Assembly (NCBI GenBank): GCA_017395555.1
Contig: JAFPUE010000049.1
Span: 1-64,000, forward strand
From: Ruminiclostridium sp.
GTDB lineage: Bacteria > Bacillota > Clostridia > Oscillospirales > Ruminococcaceae
DNA: 64,000 nucleotides
Reading direction: 5' to 3'
Shown: one piece after another, positions 34,044 through 43,322 of the stretch
Position numbering within the stretch: position 1 is the stretch's first letter
Layout: every line of letters begins with the position of its first letter
The notes under the pieces: model-generated
What the model was told of the DNA's origin: nothing
Databases searched by the model: none
What the model saw: the letters and a program-made list of their open reading frames with translations, nothing else
Position numbers and translations under genes: made by a program

Positions 34044-35042
34044 ATGCGAGGAATTAAAATTATCGGTACGGGAATGTATGTTCCCGAGATCGTGGCAAGC
34101 AACGACTGGCTTTCGACAATACTCGATACGAATGACGAATGGATATATACAAGAACGGGAATAAGAGAGCGCCGCATTTCCGCGGATAAGCCCAACTACT
34201 ACATGGCGGAGCAGGCGGCTCTTGCCGCCGTCAAGGACAGCGGCATTGACCCGGCAGAGATTGATCTCGTTCTTGCGGCTACCTGTTCGCCCGATTTCTT
34301 TTATCCGGCACTTTCCTGCCTTGTGCAGCACACAGTCGGTGCGGAAAACGCCGCCGCATTTGACATAAACTCCGCCTGCACGGGCTTTATAAATGCACTC
34401 GACACGGCTTCGAGATTTTTGCAGGACAGCGATTACCGCAATATACTTATTGTGGCGAGCGAGCGTCTTGCCCCGCACTGTGACTACACCGACAGATCGG
34501 CGAGCATACTCTTCGGAGACGGCGCGGGTGCCGCAGTCGTAACAAAGAGCGACAAGCCCATGTGGTCATATCTCAGCGCAAAGGGCGATTATTTCAACGC
34601 GCTCTACTGCAAGGTAGATCACAGCCGCTCGAACTGCCCGCTTCTTGAACCCGATACCCTCCCCGAGGGAATTATCGACACGGAATCAAAAACACATACT
34701 CTCCAAATGAACGGCAAAGCCGTTTACAAATTCGCGGTTGACGCGATGCAGACCGCAGTAAACAAGGTGCTCGAAAAGTCCGGGCTCACAAAGGAAGATA
34801 TAGACCTCTACATACCTCATCAGGCAAACGCACGCATCATCGAAAGTGCCGTCAAGGGTCTCGGGCTTCCCGAAGAAAAGGTCTATGTGAACCTCGAAAA
34901 CCGCGGCAACACCTCCAGCGCCTGCATCCCCACCTGTCTCGCCGAGCTCGGCGAATCCGGCCGCCTCAAAGAAGGTATGAAGATCTGCCTCGTAGGCTTC
35001 GGCGCCGGCCTCACCAGCGGCGCGATCGTGTTCGAGCAGTGA
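34044..35042 (+). CDS. fabH: Beta-ketoacyl-ACP synthase III
   Basis: Starts fatty acid synthesis by condensing acyl-CoA with malonyl-ACP. The catalytic triad is visible: Cys in FDINSACTGF, His in YIPHQANARI and Asn in LENRGNTSSA. The C-terminal glycine-rich VGFGAGLTSGAIV is typical. 332 residues. It is the first gene after the operon promoter, with CGGAGA as ribosome site. Confidence 0.97.
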   Translation: MRGIKIIGTGMYVPEIVASNDWLSTILDTNDEWIYTRTGIRERRISADKPNYYMAEQAALAAVKDSGIDPAEIDLVLAATCSPDFFYPALSCLVQHTVGAENAAAFDINSACTGFINALDTASRFLQDSDYRNILIVASERLAPHCDYTDRSASILFGDGAGAAVVTKSDKPMWSYLSAKGDYFNALYCKVDHSRSNCPLLEPDTLPEGIIDTESKTHTLQMNGKAVYKFAVDAMQTAVNKVLEKSGLTKEDIDLYIPHQANARIIESAVKGLGLPEEKVYVNLENRGNTSSACIPTCLAELGESGRLKEGMKICLVGFGAGLTSGAIVFEQ

Positions 35043-35280
35043 GACGAGCGCGCACAGCGCGCAAGAAGGTCGCTGACGCTCGAGATCGGGGGCACCCCTT
35101 TTGGTGAATCGAAGTTTTCTTTTATGCGCGCATCGTGCGCGCTTTTGGAAAACTTCTCACCGCTTCATTGCGGTGCAAAAGGGGCTTCCCCCGAACCCCC
35201 TCCTCAAAAAACTTTAATCGCTTCGCATTTAAGGGGCGGGATTTCCGAACAGTTTGAAGGCGAAGAAGAAAGGATATAAA
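35043..35280. repeat. Nested palindrome between fabH and fabK
   Basis: No gene in 238 bases. Concentric inverted repeats: CCCCTTTT (about 35095) with AAAAGGGG (about 35177), inside them GAAGTTTTC with GAAAACTTC, and at the centre GCGCGCA/TGCGCGC. GCGCGC repeats also occur at 35049-35064. The element interrupts the fab operon without an obvious terminator T-run. Confidence 0.75.
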
Positions 35281-35281
35281 A

Positions 35282-36205
35282 ATGAAGACAAGGATAACCG
35301 AGCTCCTCGGAATACAGTACCCGATATTGCAGGGCGGTATGGCTTGGGTAGCCGAAAGTACCCTCGCAGCCGCCGTTTCAAATGCGGGCGGCGCAGGTAT
35401 CATCGCCGGCGGTGCCGCTCCCATAGACTATCTGCGTGAGCAGATAAGACGCGCAAAGTCGCTCACCGACAAGCCCTTCGGCGTGAATGTAATGCTCATG
35501 AGCCCCAACGCCGAAGACCTCGCGCAGCTCGTAATAGATGAAAAAGTTGCGTTTGTGACCACCGGCGCGGGAAATCCCGGCAAGTTCATGGAGGGCTGGA
35601 AAACCGCGGGGGTAAAGGTGATACCTGTCGTTCCGTCGGTGGCTCTGGCAAAGAGAATGGAGCGCGGCGGTGCCGACGCAGTCATAGCGGAAGGTACCGA
35701 AAGCGGCGGTCATATCGGTGAAAATACCACAATGTGCCTTGTTCCGCAAGTCGTTGACGCGGTGGAAATACCCGTGCTCGCGGCAGGCGGCATAGCCGAC
35801 GGACGCGGCATAGCGGCATCCTTCATGCTCGGAGCCGAGGGCGTTCAGGTAGGCACTCGCTTCCTTGCAAGCGAGGAGTGTCAGATACACAAAAATTACA
35901 AAGACCTCGTTATCGGGGCTAAAGATACCGACAGCATCGTAACCGGCAGATTTACCGGTCACCCCTGCCGCAATGTCAAGTCGAAGCTCGCGAAGAAGCT
36001 CCAGACCTTCGAGAAGGACGGCGGCACACCCGAGGAATTTGAACAGATCTCGGCGGGCTCGCTGCGCAAGGCCGTTGTTGACGGAGACCTCGAAAACGGC
36101 TCGTTCATGTGCGGCGCCATAGCAGGTATGGTAAACGATATCAAGCCCTGCAAGGACATCATCGAAGAAATGTTTGCGCAGGCTGAAAAGCTGCTCGGCA
36201 AATAA
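35282..36205 (+). CDS. fabK: Enoyl-ACP reductase II (FMN-dependent)
   Basis: Flavin-dependent final reductase of the elongation cycle, naturally less sensitive to triclosan than FabI. TIM-barrel sequence ITELLGIQYPILQGGMAWV, GVNVMLMSP, VTTGAGNPGKF, the catalytic His block TESGGHIGE, phosphate-binding AAGGIADGRGIAASFMLGA and GTRFLASEEC are all family features. 307 residues. Its place in the operon supports FabK over nitronate monooxygenase, which has the same fold. Confidence 0.95.
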   Translation: MKTRITELLGIQYPILQGGMAWVAESTLAAAVSNAGGAGIIAGGAAPIDYLREQIRRAKSLTDKPFGVNVMLMSPNAEDLAQLVIDEKVAFVTTGAGNPGKFMEGWKTAGVKVIPVVPSVALAKRMERGGADAVIAEGTESGGHIGENTTMCLVPQVVDAVEIPVLAAGGIADGRGIAASFMLGAEGVQVGTRFLASEECQIHKNYKDLVIGAKDTDSIVTGRFTGHPCRNVKSKLAKKLQTFEKDGGTPEEFEQISAGSLRKAVVDGDLENGSFMCGAIAGMVNDIKPCKDIIEEMFAQAEKLLGK

Positions 36206-36323
36206 GATAAACACATTCGCTTTCGCTTCCTTTCGCGCACGAAAGGAAGCAGGGTAAGAGCTCGAGAGAGGGACAGAGTCCCGCTCTCGTCCGCGTAAGC
36301 GGAGACGAAAGGAGAAGAAACCA
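36206..36323. repeat. Palindromes between fabK and fabG
   Basis: GCTTCCTTTCG/CGAAAGGAAGC forms a perfect stem at 36225-36250; GGGAC/GTCCC inside CGAGAG/CTCTCG and CCGC/GCGG follow. No T-run. Confidence 0.7.
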
Positions 36324-37064
36324 ATGGCAGTTGCACTTATAACGGGAGCGTCGCAGGGAATCGGAGCCTGCATAGCGAAGAGACTTGCGAAGGACGGGTA
36401 CGATATCGCGATAAACCATTATCCGTCGGACGGCGACAAGGCAAAAGCCGAAGCTGTCGCGGAGGAATGCAGAAAAGCGGGCGTTAAGGCGGAGATATTC
36501 GCGGCTGACGTTTCCGATTTCGCACAGTGCGCGGATATGGTAAAGGCTGTAAAGGATACATTCGGCAGTCTCGACGCGCTCGTAAACAATGCGGGTATAA
36601 CAAAGGACACGCTCCTTACACTTATGAGCGAGGAGCAGTACGATCAGGTCATAGCGGTCAATCAGAAGTCCGTTTTCAATATGATGAAGCCTGTTGTTAA
36701 GGTTATGATGAAGCAGAAGCACGGCGCAATCGTCAATATGGCTTCGGTAGCGGGACTTTACGGCAACCCCGGACAGTTCAACTACTCGGCTTCTAAGGCG
36801 GCAATAATCGGTATGACGATGACCGCGGCAAAGGAAGTCGGCGCAAGGAATATCCGCGTGAACGCGGTAGCTCCGGGACTTATAAAGACCCCGATGACCG
36901 ACGTGCTCACGGACGAGCAGAAGGCAAAGATATTCGAACAGATCGCGCTCAGACGCTTCGGCGAAGTCGAGGAGATCGCGTCGGTGGTATCGTTCCTGCT
37001 TTCCGACAGCGCTTCATACATCACCGGTCAGACAATAGAGATAAGCGGCGGACTCTCAATGTGA
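36324..37064 (+). CDS. fabG: 3-oxoacyl-ACP reductase
   Basis: NADPH-dependent short-chain dehydrogenase that reduces beta-ketoacyl-ACP. The cofactor motif is TGASQGIGACIA, then NNAG, the catalytic Ser in VNMASVAG and YxxxK in FNYSASKAA; the C-terminal SYITGQTIEISGGLSM is the usual FabG ending. 246 residues. An AAGGAG site precedes the start. Confidence 0.97.
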   Translation: MAVALITGASQGIGACIAKRLAKDGYDIAINHYPSDGDKAKAEAVAEECRKAGVKAEIFAADVSDFAQCADMVKAVKDTFGSLDALVNNAGITKDTLLTLMSEEQYDQVIAVNQKSVFNMMKPVVKVMMKQKHGAIVNMASVAGLYGNPGQFNYSASKAAIIGMTMTAAKEVGARNIRVNAVAPGLIKTPMTDVLTDEQKAKIFEQIALRRFGEVEEIASVVSFLLSDSASYITGQTIEISGGLSM

Positions 37065-37087
37065 ACGCCGGAAGAACAGGAGAAAAC

Positions 37088-38320
37088 ATGAGAAGAGTTG
37101 TTATAACGGGTCTCGGAATACTGAGCCCGATAGGAAACACCGTCGATGAGTTCTGCAAAAACCTGAAAGCGGGAAAGCACGGTTTCACGCTTGATACATG
37201 GTTCCCGGGACAGACGGAGGAAAAGAACGTTGTTGCGAAGGTAAAGGATTTCGACGTTTCCGAGTACATAGACAAGAAAGAAGCGCGCCGCACCGATCCC
37301 GTTACGCAGTACGCGGTATATGCCTCCAAAAAGGCGCTTGAAGATGCGGGAACGGACTTTTCCGACATTGACCCGTACAAGCGCGGAGTAATAATCGCTT
37401 CGGGAATAGGCGGCATACAGACCACCGAGGAGCAGATACTCAACTATCACAACAAGGGCAACGGCAGAGTTTCGGTATTCACGATACCGATGATGATAAG
37501 CAATATGGCACCGGGCGTTGTAGCGATAAAGACGGGCTTCAAGGGCGCAAATTACTCGGTAGTTTCCGCCTGTTGCTCATCCACGCACGCGATAGGCGAA
37601 GCGTTCAGAATGGTAAAGCACGGCTATCTCGACTGCGCGATAGCGGGCGGTACCGAAGCGTGCAGCATAGGGTTCGCAATGGCGGGCTTCAACAATATGC
37701 ACGCAGTTACCCGCAGCACCGACCCCGACAGAGCTTCGATACCATTTGACAAGGAGCGCTCCGGATTCGTTCTCGGAGAAGGCGCGGGCATAATAATCCT
37801 CGAAGAATACGAGCACGCGGTAAAGCGCGGAGCGAAGATATACGCAGAGCTCGTCGGCTACGGTGCGACGTGTGACGCGTTCCACGAAACGAGCCCCGAC
37901 CCCTCGGGCGAGGGCGGAGCGAAGGCAATGGAATTCGCTGTCGCGGAAGCGGGAGTTTCCCCGGAAACGATAAACTACTGCAACGCGCACGGCACCTCCA
38001 CAAAGCTCAATGACGCCACCGAGACCGCGGCACTCAAAAAGGTGTTCGGCGATCACGCGTACAAAATGGCGGTCAACTCCACCAAGTCCATGACGGGTCA
38101 TCTTCTCGGCGCGGCCGGCGGACTTGAAGCTGTTGCGGTGGCGCTCCAGATGAAGTACGGCTTCGTTCACGCGACAGTCGGACTGAGTGTGGATGACGAG
38201 GAATGTGATCTCGACTGCTGCAAGGGCAGCGCGAGGGATATGAAGATCACAGGCGCAATAAGCAATTCGCTCGGATTCGGCGGACACAACGCTACGCTGT
38301 GCTTCCTGCCTGTTGAATAA
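37088..38320 (+). CDS. fabF: Beta-ketoacyl-ACP synthase II
   Basis: Main elongation condensing enzyme. The active-site Cys is in VVSACCSSTHAIGEAF (TACATGTH in other FabFs), the two His are in NAHGTSTKLND and STKSMTGHLLGAAGG, and the end NSLGFGGHNATL is typical. The start is set at 37088 (MRRVVITGLG) because of AGGAGA and homology; the frame is open to 37061. 410 residues. Confidence 0.97.
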   Translation: MRRVVITGLGILSPIGNTVDEFCKNLKAGKHGFTLDTWFPGQTEEKNVVAKVKDFDVSEYIDKKEARRTDPVTQYAVYASKKALEDAGTDFSDIDPYKRGVIIASGIGGIQTTEEQILNYHNKGNGRVSVFTIPMMISNMAPGVVAIKTGFKGANYSVVSACCSSTHAIGEAFRMVKHGYLDCAIAGGTEACSIGFAMAGFNNMHAVTRSTDPDRASIPFDKERSGFVLGEGAGIIILEEYEHAVKRGAKIYAELVGYGATCDAFHETSPDPSGEGGAKAMEFAVAEAGVSPETINYCNAHGTSTKLNDATETAALKKVFGDHAYKMAVNSTKSMTGHLLGAAGGLEAVAVALQMKYGFVHATVGLSVDDEECDLDCCKGSARDMKITGAISNSLGFGGHNATLCFLPVE

Positions 38321-38332
38321 ACGGAGGTCCTT

Positions 38333-38800
38333 ATGCAGTACGAACATGGTGAGCTGCTCGGCGCAGCAAAGGAATACATCGCTCTCATGAAGGAAAGCGG
38401 TCTCGGATATTTCAGGATAAAGAACGACAAATTTGAGATAGAGCTTGGCGAGAAGCACCCGCCTATGGCTCCGCCTCCAATGCAGATGCCCTTCCCGGCA
38501 ATGCCGACCATACCTCCGACACAGCAGGCTTCCATACCCGCACCGAGCACCGAATGTCCCAAGCCCGGCAACATCGTGAGCTCCCCGATAGTCGGCACGT
38601 TCTACGCGGCTCCGTCACCGGAAAAGCCCGCCTATGTGACTGTCGGCAAGCAGGTACACAAGGGCGACGTGCTTTTTATAATTGAGAGCATGAAGCTGAT
38701 GAACGAGGTCACGAGCGAGTACGACGGCGTTGTTGCGGAGATACTTGTCAACGACGGCGAGACGGTAGAGTTCGGCGAGCCGATAATGCGCATAGAATAA
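38333..38800 (+). CDS. accB: Biotin carboxyl carrier protein of acetyl-CoA carboxylase
   Basis: Carries biotin between the carboxylase (AccC) and transferase (AccAD) halves. The C-terminal biotinyl domain (about 80-155) has the acceptor Lys in IESMKLMNE and the usual thumb, preceded by a Pro-rich flexible linker ([17 protein letters not shown]). GGAGG at 38323-38327. Normal length, 155. Confidence 0.97.
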   Translation: MQYEHGELLGAAKEYIALMKESGLGYFRIKNDKFEIELGEKHPPMAPPPMQMPFPAMPTIPPTQQASIPAPSTECPKPGNIVSSPIVGTFYAAPSPEKPAYVTVGKQVHKGDVLFIIESMKLMNEVTSEYDGVVAEILVNDGETVEFGEPIMRIE

Positions 38801-38810
38801 GGTGAATCCT

Positions 38811-39236
38811 ATGAAAATGGACATAGAGCAGATAAAGGAAATAATCCCGCACCGCGATCCGTTCCTGCTTATCGACGAGATAGAGGAGATCGAAGAAGGA
38901 AAGCGCGTTGTGGCACTCAAGCACATCAAGGCTGACGATTTCTGGTTCAAGGGTCATTTCCCCGATTACCCGGTAGTTCCCGGCGTGCTTATCCTCGAAA
39001 TGATGGCACAGGCAGGAGCCGTAGCAATGCTTATGCTCCCCGAAAACAAGGGTAAGATCGGCTTCTTCGGCGGCGTTAAGGAAGCAAAGTTCCGCCGTCA
39101 GGTTGTCCCCGGCGATACCCTCCGCCTCGAAGTCGAGATCATCAAGGTCAAAGGTCCCGTCGGCATCGGCAAAGGCATCGCCACCGTCAACGGCGAAAAA
39201 GCCTGCTCCGCCGAGATCTCGTTCGCGATCAAGTAA
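38811..39236 (+). CDS. fabZ: 3-hydroxyacyl-ACP dehydratase
   Basis: Hot-dog fold dehydratase. Catalytic His is in [20 protein letters not shown], which also holds the catalytic Glu; [13 protein letters not shown] is the usual N-terminus. I take ATG 38811 over the in-frame GTG at 38802; AAGGTG precedes it. 141 residues. Confidence 0.96.
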   Translation: MKMDIEQIKEIIPHRDPFLLIDEIEEIEEGKRVVALKHIKADDFWFKGHFPDYPVVPGVLILEMMAQAGAVAMLMLPENKGKIGFFGGVKEAKFRRQVVPGDTLRLEVEIIKVKGPVGIGKGIATVNGEKACSAEISFAIK

Positions 39237-39345
39237 GAAAGTTTTGTGCAGCTGCGCTGACGCGCGTGTCCTACGCGGACGGCGCCAGCCTACGCGGCTG
39301 GATGCGCAAGCGCACGGGCGCTTGACCCCGATGACCGTAACACGG
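39237..39345. repeat. Dispersed GC-rich repeat, copy 2 (between fabZ and accC)
   Basis: 39264-39302 is identical over 39 bases to 14216-14254, and 39333-39345 matches 14284-14296; the sequence between differs (here ATGCGCAAGCGCACGGGCGC). It begins a few bases after the fabZ stop, as copy 1 begins after a stop codon. Confidence 0.85.
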
Positions 39346-39408
39346 AACTTGAAAAGATACTGCACAAGGGCAGAGATACTATATCTTTGATAAAACGGAA
39401 AAATACAG

Positions 39409-40752
39409 ATGATAGATAAGATACTTATAGCAAACCGCGGCGAAATAGCACTCCGTATAATAAGGGCCTGCCGCGAGCTTGGAATAGAGACTGTCGCGGT
39501 ATATTCCACCGCCGACAGAAACGCGCTCCATGCGCAAATAGCAGACCGTTCCGTCTGTATAGGCGGCGCAAGAAGCACCGACAGCTATCTTAATACCCGC
39601 TCCATTCTCGCCGCCTGCGAGATAACCGGCGCAAGAGCAATACACCCCGGCTTCGGCTTTCTCTCCGAAAGCACCCGGTTCGTGCGGCTCTGCGACAGGT
39701 GCGGCATCAAGTGGATAGGTCCCGGTGCCGACGCTATGGAAGCCATGGGCGATAAGGCTAACGCGAAAGCGACTATGATAAAAGCGGGAGTTCCCGTTGT
39801 GCGCGGTTCCGACGGCGTAGTCGCCGATCCCGACGAAGCAAAGCGCATAGCCGCGGATATAGGCTACCCCGTTCTTGTAAAAGCGAGCGCGGGCGGCGGC
39901 GGACGCGGTATAAGACGCGCCGACAGCGAAAAAGACCTCGAAAGCGCAATGACCGCCGCAAAGCAGGAAGCCCTCCGCTTCTTCGGCAACGATGATGTAT
40001 ATATTGAGAAATTTATCGTTAATCCGCGCCATGTCGAGATACAGATACTTGCCGACGAGCATGGAAACGTTATCCACCTCGGTGAGCGTGACTGCTCCTG
40101 CCAGCGCCGTAATCAGAAGGTGCTTGAGGAGTCCCCGAGCCCGATAATGACACCGGAGCTCCGCGAGAAAATGGGTGAGGCTGCCGTAAAGGCGGCAAAG
40201 GCGTGCGGATACCACAACGCCGGAACGGTTGAGTTCCTTGTGGACAACGACAGGAATTTCTACTTCATGGAAATGAACGCGCGTATCCAGGTTGAGCACC
40301 CGGTCACCGAAATGGAAACGGGCATAGACCTTATAAAGCAGCAGATAATGATCGCGAGCGGTATGCCGCTTAACATAAAGCAGGAGGACGTAAAGCTCAG
40401 CGGTCACACGATAGAATGTCGTATCAACGCCGAGGATCCGAAAAACGGGTTCCGCCCCTGCCCCGGCAGGATCGAATCGGTGCATTGCCCCGGCGGCTTC
40501 GGCGTAAGAATAGATACCGCAGTATATCAGGGCTATGAGATACCGCAGTATTACGACAATATGATAGCAAAGCTCATAGTTCACGGGCAGGACAGAGAAG
40601 AAGCAATAACGAAAATGCGCGTTGCTCTCGGCGAAATGCTGATAGAGGGAGTGCAGACAAATATCGACTATCAGCTCAGCCTGCTGCGTGACAATGAATT
40701 CCGCAGCGGTAATTTCGATATCGGTTTCCTTAACCGCAAGGATTTTTCGTGA
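39409..40752 (+). CDS. accC: Acetyl-CoA carboxylase, biotin carboxylase subunit
   Basis: ATP-grasp enzyme that carboxylates biotin on AccB. Has KILIANRGEIALRIIRA, HPGFGFLSE, the ATP-binding loop KASAGGGGRGIR, GERDCSCQRRNQKVLEE, and MNARIQVEHPVTE. 447 residues, standard. The ribosome site is weak (ACGGAAAA), perhaps because the repeat element was inserted upstream. Confidence 0.97.
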   Translation: MIDKILIANRGEIALRIIRACRELGIETVAVYSTADRNALHAQIADRSVCIGGARSTDSYLNTRSILAACEITGARAIHPGFGFLSESTRFVRLCDRCGIKWIGPGADAMEAMGDKANAKATMIKAGVPVVRGSDGVVADPDEAKRIAADIGYPVLVKASAGGGGRGIRRADSEKDLESAMTAAKQEALRFFGNDDVYIEKFIVNPRHVEIQILADEHGNVIHLGERDCSCQRRNQKVLEESPSPIMTPELREKMGEAAVKAAKACGYHNAGTVEFLVDNDRNFYFMEMNARIQVEHPVTEMETGIDLIKQQIMIASGMPLNIKQEDVKLSGHTIECRINAEDPKNGFRPCPGRIESVHCPGGFGVRIDTAVYQGYEIPQYYDNMIAKLIVHGQDREEAITKMRVALGEMLIEGVQTNIDYQLSLLRDNEFRSGNFDIGFLNRKDFS

Positions 40753-40776
40753 TAATATTCAGAGGTGATTTGACGC

Positions 40777-41691
40777 ATGGCTCTGGAAGATCTTTTCAAA
40801 GTCGTGAAAGACCGGTCAAAGGCTGATCCGAAGCCGAAGACCGACACAAAAATAAAAAAGCCCGCAGCAGGTGTTGAGATACCCAAGGGGCTCCTGTTCA
40901 AATGTCCGAGATGCGGGACAGTCGTTTACAGGGACGACTTCGAGCGCAACAGATCGGTGTGCTCCTCGTGCAATTACCACGCGCGCATCAGCTTCCGCGA
41001 AAGGCTTGAAATGACCGCAGACAAGGGTACGTTCACCGAGCTCGACGCGGGACTGACCTCGCTCAACCCGATAGATTTTCCCGGCTACGAGGAAAAGATC
41101 GCCGAGCTGCGTGAGAGCTGCGGCATAAAAGAAGCCGTGGTCACGGGCGTTTGCAAGATACATAAGTACAATACCGTCATAGGAATTATGGACAGCAATT
41201 TCATGATGGCGAGCATGGGAAGCGTTGTGGGCGAAAAGATCACCCGCGCTTTCGAGTACGCAACGGAGCATAAGCTGCCGGTGGTGCTGTTTACGGCATC
41301 GGGCGGCGCGAGAATGCAGGAGGGTATCATTTCCCTTATGCAGATGGCGAAGACCTCCGGCGCGATAGCACGCCACAGCGAAGCGGGACAGCTCTACGTC
41401 ACCGTAATGACCGATCCGACAACGGGCGGTGTCACTGCATCGTTCGCGAGTCTCGGAGATATCATAATCGCCGAGCCGAAGGTGCTTATCGGATTTGCAG
41501 GCAGACGTGTCATAGAGGGCACGATAAAGCAGAAGCTGCCGGACGATTTCCAGTCCGCGGAGTTTATGCTTGAAAACGGATTTGTGGATATGATAGTCGA
41601 GAGAAAATACCTTCGCCCGACACTTTCAAAGATATTCCGCACGCATAACTATACGCGCACGGAGGAATACAAGGGAGGTGCAGGCGCATGA
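40777..41691 (+). CDS. accD: Acetyl-CoA carboxylase, carboxyltransferase beta subunit
   Basis: Transfers carboxyl from biotin to acetyl-CoA with AccA. The N-terminal zinc finger is complete (CPRCG, CSSC at about residues 44-67), followed by crotonase-fold sequence with [16 protein letters not shown] and [17 protein letters not shown]. 304 residues. Overlaps accA by four bases. Confidence 0.97.
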   Translation: MALEDLFKVVKDRSKADPKPKTDTKIKKPAAGVEIPKGLLFKCPRCGTVVYRDDFERNRSVCSSCNYHARISFRERLEMTADKGTFTELDAGLTSLNPIDFPGYEEKIAELRESCGIKEAVVTGVCKIHKYNTVIGIMDSNFMMASMGSVVGEKITRAFEYATEHKLPVVLFTASGGARMQEGIISLMQMAKTSGAIARHSEAGQLYVTVMTDPTTGGVTASFASLGDIIIAEPKVLIGFAGRRVIEGTIKQKLPDDFQSAEFMLENGFVDMIVERKYLRPTLSKIFRTHNYTRTEEYKGGAGA

Positions 41692-42494
41692 GTGATCTTA
41701 CGGCTACCGAAAGACTTGCCCTTATACGCGAAAAGGGAAGACCGACGGTAAGGGACTATATCCCCGCACTTTTTACAAACTTCCTTGAATTGCACGGAGA
41801 CAGGCATTTCGGGGACGACGCGGCGATAATCGGCGGCGTGGCTATGTTCTCGGGGATGCCGGTCACGGTGCTTGCGCAGGTAAAGGGGCGCAACCTTGAG
41901 GAAAACAAGCAGTCTAACTTCTCCATGCCGCACCCGGAGGGCTACCGCAAGGCTCTTCGTCTTGCGAAGCAGGCGGAGAAATTCCACAGACCGGTGATAT
42001 GTCTTGTTGACACTCCCGGCGCGTTTTGCGGCATAGATGCCGAGAAGCGCGGACAGGGTGAAGCTATTGCCCGCAATCTTATGGAATTTATGACACTGCG
42101 CACACCGATAATCTCCATTGTGCTCGGAGAGGGAGGAAGCGGCGGAGCGCTTGCGCTTGCCGTATGCGACGAGCTTGCAATGCTTGAAAACGCTCTGTAT
42201 TCGGTCATCTCACCGAGAGGGTTTGCGTCGATACTGTGGAAGGACGCGACGCGGGAATCGGAGGCTGCCGAGCTTATGAAGATAACGGCGGAGGATCTTG
42301 TGCGGTTTGGTGTATGCGAGAAGATAATAGACGAGCCGGACGGCGGGGCGCAGAACGCTGCCGATCTTACCTCGGAGAATATTTCTGATTATCTGTCGGA
42401 AGCGATACCGAGACTGAAATCGACGGATATCGACACGCTTCTCGAAAGAAGGTATAATAAGTTCCGCAAGATAGGCGTATTTGCGGAAGAATGA
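41688..42494 (+). CDS. accA: Acetyl-CoA carboxylase, carboxyltransferase alpha subunit
   Basis: Partner of AccD. Landmarks: [43 protein letters not shown], and [17 protein letters not shown]. 268 residues; it lacks the N-terminal extension of E. coli AccA, as is common in Firmicutes. GGAGG ribosome site inside accD; last gene before the operon terminator. Confidence 0.97.
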   Translation: MSDLTATERLALIREKGRPTVRDYIPALFTNFLELHGDRHFGDDAAIIGGVAMFSGMPVTVLAQVKGRNLEENKQSNFSMPHPEGYRKALRLAKQAEKFHRPVICLVDTPGAFCGIDAEKRGQGEAIARNLMEFMTLRTPIISIVLGEGGSGGALALAVCDELAMLENALYSVISPRGFASILWKDATRESEAAELMKITAEDLVRFGVCEKIIDEPDGGAQNAADLTSENISDYLSEAIPRLKSTDIDTLLERRYNKFRKIGVFAEE

Positions 42495-42519
42495 GATAAA
42501 CTTATTCGGCAAAATGCTT

Positions 42520-42559
42520 AAATTGGCATTATGCAGTTGTGAAAAATTGCCAATTTTTT
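42520..42559 (+). terminator. Terminator of the fab-acc operon
   Basis: AAATTGGCA at 42520-42528 pairs with TGCCAATTT at 42548-42556, followed by more T residues. Confidence 0.75.
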
Positions 42560-42577
42560 AAAAATTGTAAAAAGCTA

Positions 42578-42606
42578 TTGATTTTTTGAATACTATCATT
42601 TATAAT
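42578..42606 (+). promoter_or_regulatory. acpP promoter
   Basis: TTGATT at 42578-42583 and TATAAT at 42601-42606, spacer 17, after the accA terminator. Confidence 0.8.
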
Positions 42607-42659
42607 GATAAAAGCTGATACAATCAATTAATAAATAATTATCAAACGGAGGTTATATT

Positions 42660-42893
42660 ATGATTTTTGACAAAGTAAAAAGCATTATCGTTGACCAGCT
42701 CGACGTTGATGAGGATAAGGTAACTCTTAACTCAAGCATTCAGGACGATCTCGGTGCAGACTCTCTCGACATCGTTGACCTTGTTATGAGCTTTGAGGAC
42801 GAATTTGATCTTGAAATACCCGACGATCAGGTAGAGAATATAAAGACTGTCGGCGATGTAGTCAAGTACATCGAAGAAAACACCGAAGGCTAA
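42660..42893 (+). CDS. acpP: Acyl carrier protein
   Basis: 77 residues, very acidic, with the phosphopantetheine Ser in [15 protein letters not shown]. It carries growing chains for all Fab enzymes of this cluster. It has its own promoter and a strong GGAGG site, consistent with the high ACP levels needed, and it lies at the end of the cluster instead of its usual place after fabH. Confidence 0.98.
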   Translation: MIFDKVKSIIVDQLDVDEDKVTLNSSIQDDLGADSLDIVDLVMSFEDEFDLEIPDDQVENIKTVGDVVKYIEENTEG

Positions 42894-42980
42894 GTGCCGA
42901 AGCCGGCACGGGCGACTGCTGTATTTCTGAGATACATCTATGGACGGGTGCAGACTGAAATGCAGTGGGGTTGGCGAAGA
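42894..42980. repeat. Dispersed repeat B copy 2, with the 20-mer shared with the tandem array
   Basis: 42894-42913 (GTGCCGAAGCCGGCACGGGC) is the same as 24210-24229. 42917-42980 matches 29432-29494 in both ends (TGYWGTATTTCTGARATACA and AAATGCAGTGGGGTTGGCRA) with a variable middle. The element starts at the acpP stop codon. Confidence 0.85.
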
Positions 42981-43004
42981 GCCCAATCAGTAAACTATAA
43001 AGAT

Positions 43005-43040
43005 AACCGCACAGGACGTAAGTTCTGTGCGGTTTGTTTG
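43005..43040 (+). terminator. acpP terminator
   Basis: AACCGCACAG at 43005-43014 pairs with CTGTGCGGTT at 43025-43034, followed by TGTTTGTATT. Confidence 0.8.
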
Positions 43041-43093
43041 TATTAACGCTGTTTTCTCGCTATGAAGTCCGGAGTGGGCAATATCTCATTTAT

Positions 43094-43132
43094 AAAAGAC
43101 TGCCGAAACTAACAAATTCAGCAGTCTTTTTT
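43094..43132. terminator. Bidirectional terminator between acpP and the ATPase operon
   Basis: AAAAGACTGC (43094-43103) pairs with GCAGTCTTTT (43121-43130); T-rich outward on both strands, so it can end the leftward ATPase operon. Confidence 0.75.
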
Positions 43133-43133
43133 G

Positions 43134-43322
43134 AACAAATCTCTGTAATCTGTCTCCCCGTTTATGTGAGCTGAATAGTAGAGACAGGTTGTGAATTACA
43201 TCTACGGCTGTCAATGAGTCGCCGCCTATGCAAGAGCCGCCCTTTAAACCTCACTCGTGCGGCGGATCGCGGTCGCGCCCGCTTCGGCGCGGCCCCCGCG
43301 GCAGCGGCTCTATAAAAGTCTC
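43134..43322. other. GC-rich palindromic spacer downstream of the ATPase operon
   Basis: No gene. 43255-43310 is dense in CG-rich short palindromes (GTGCGGCGGATCGCGG, CGCGCCCGCTTCGGCGCGG), the same style as the other extragenic elements. Confidence 0.5.
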
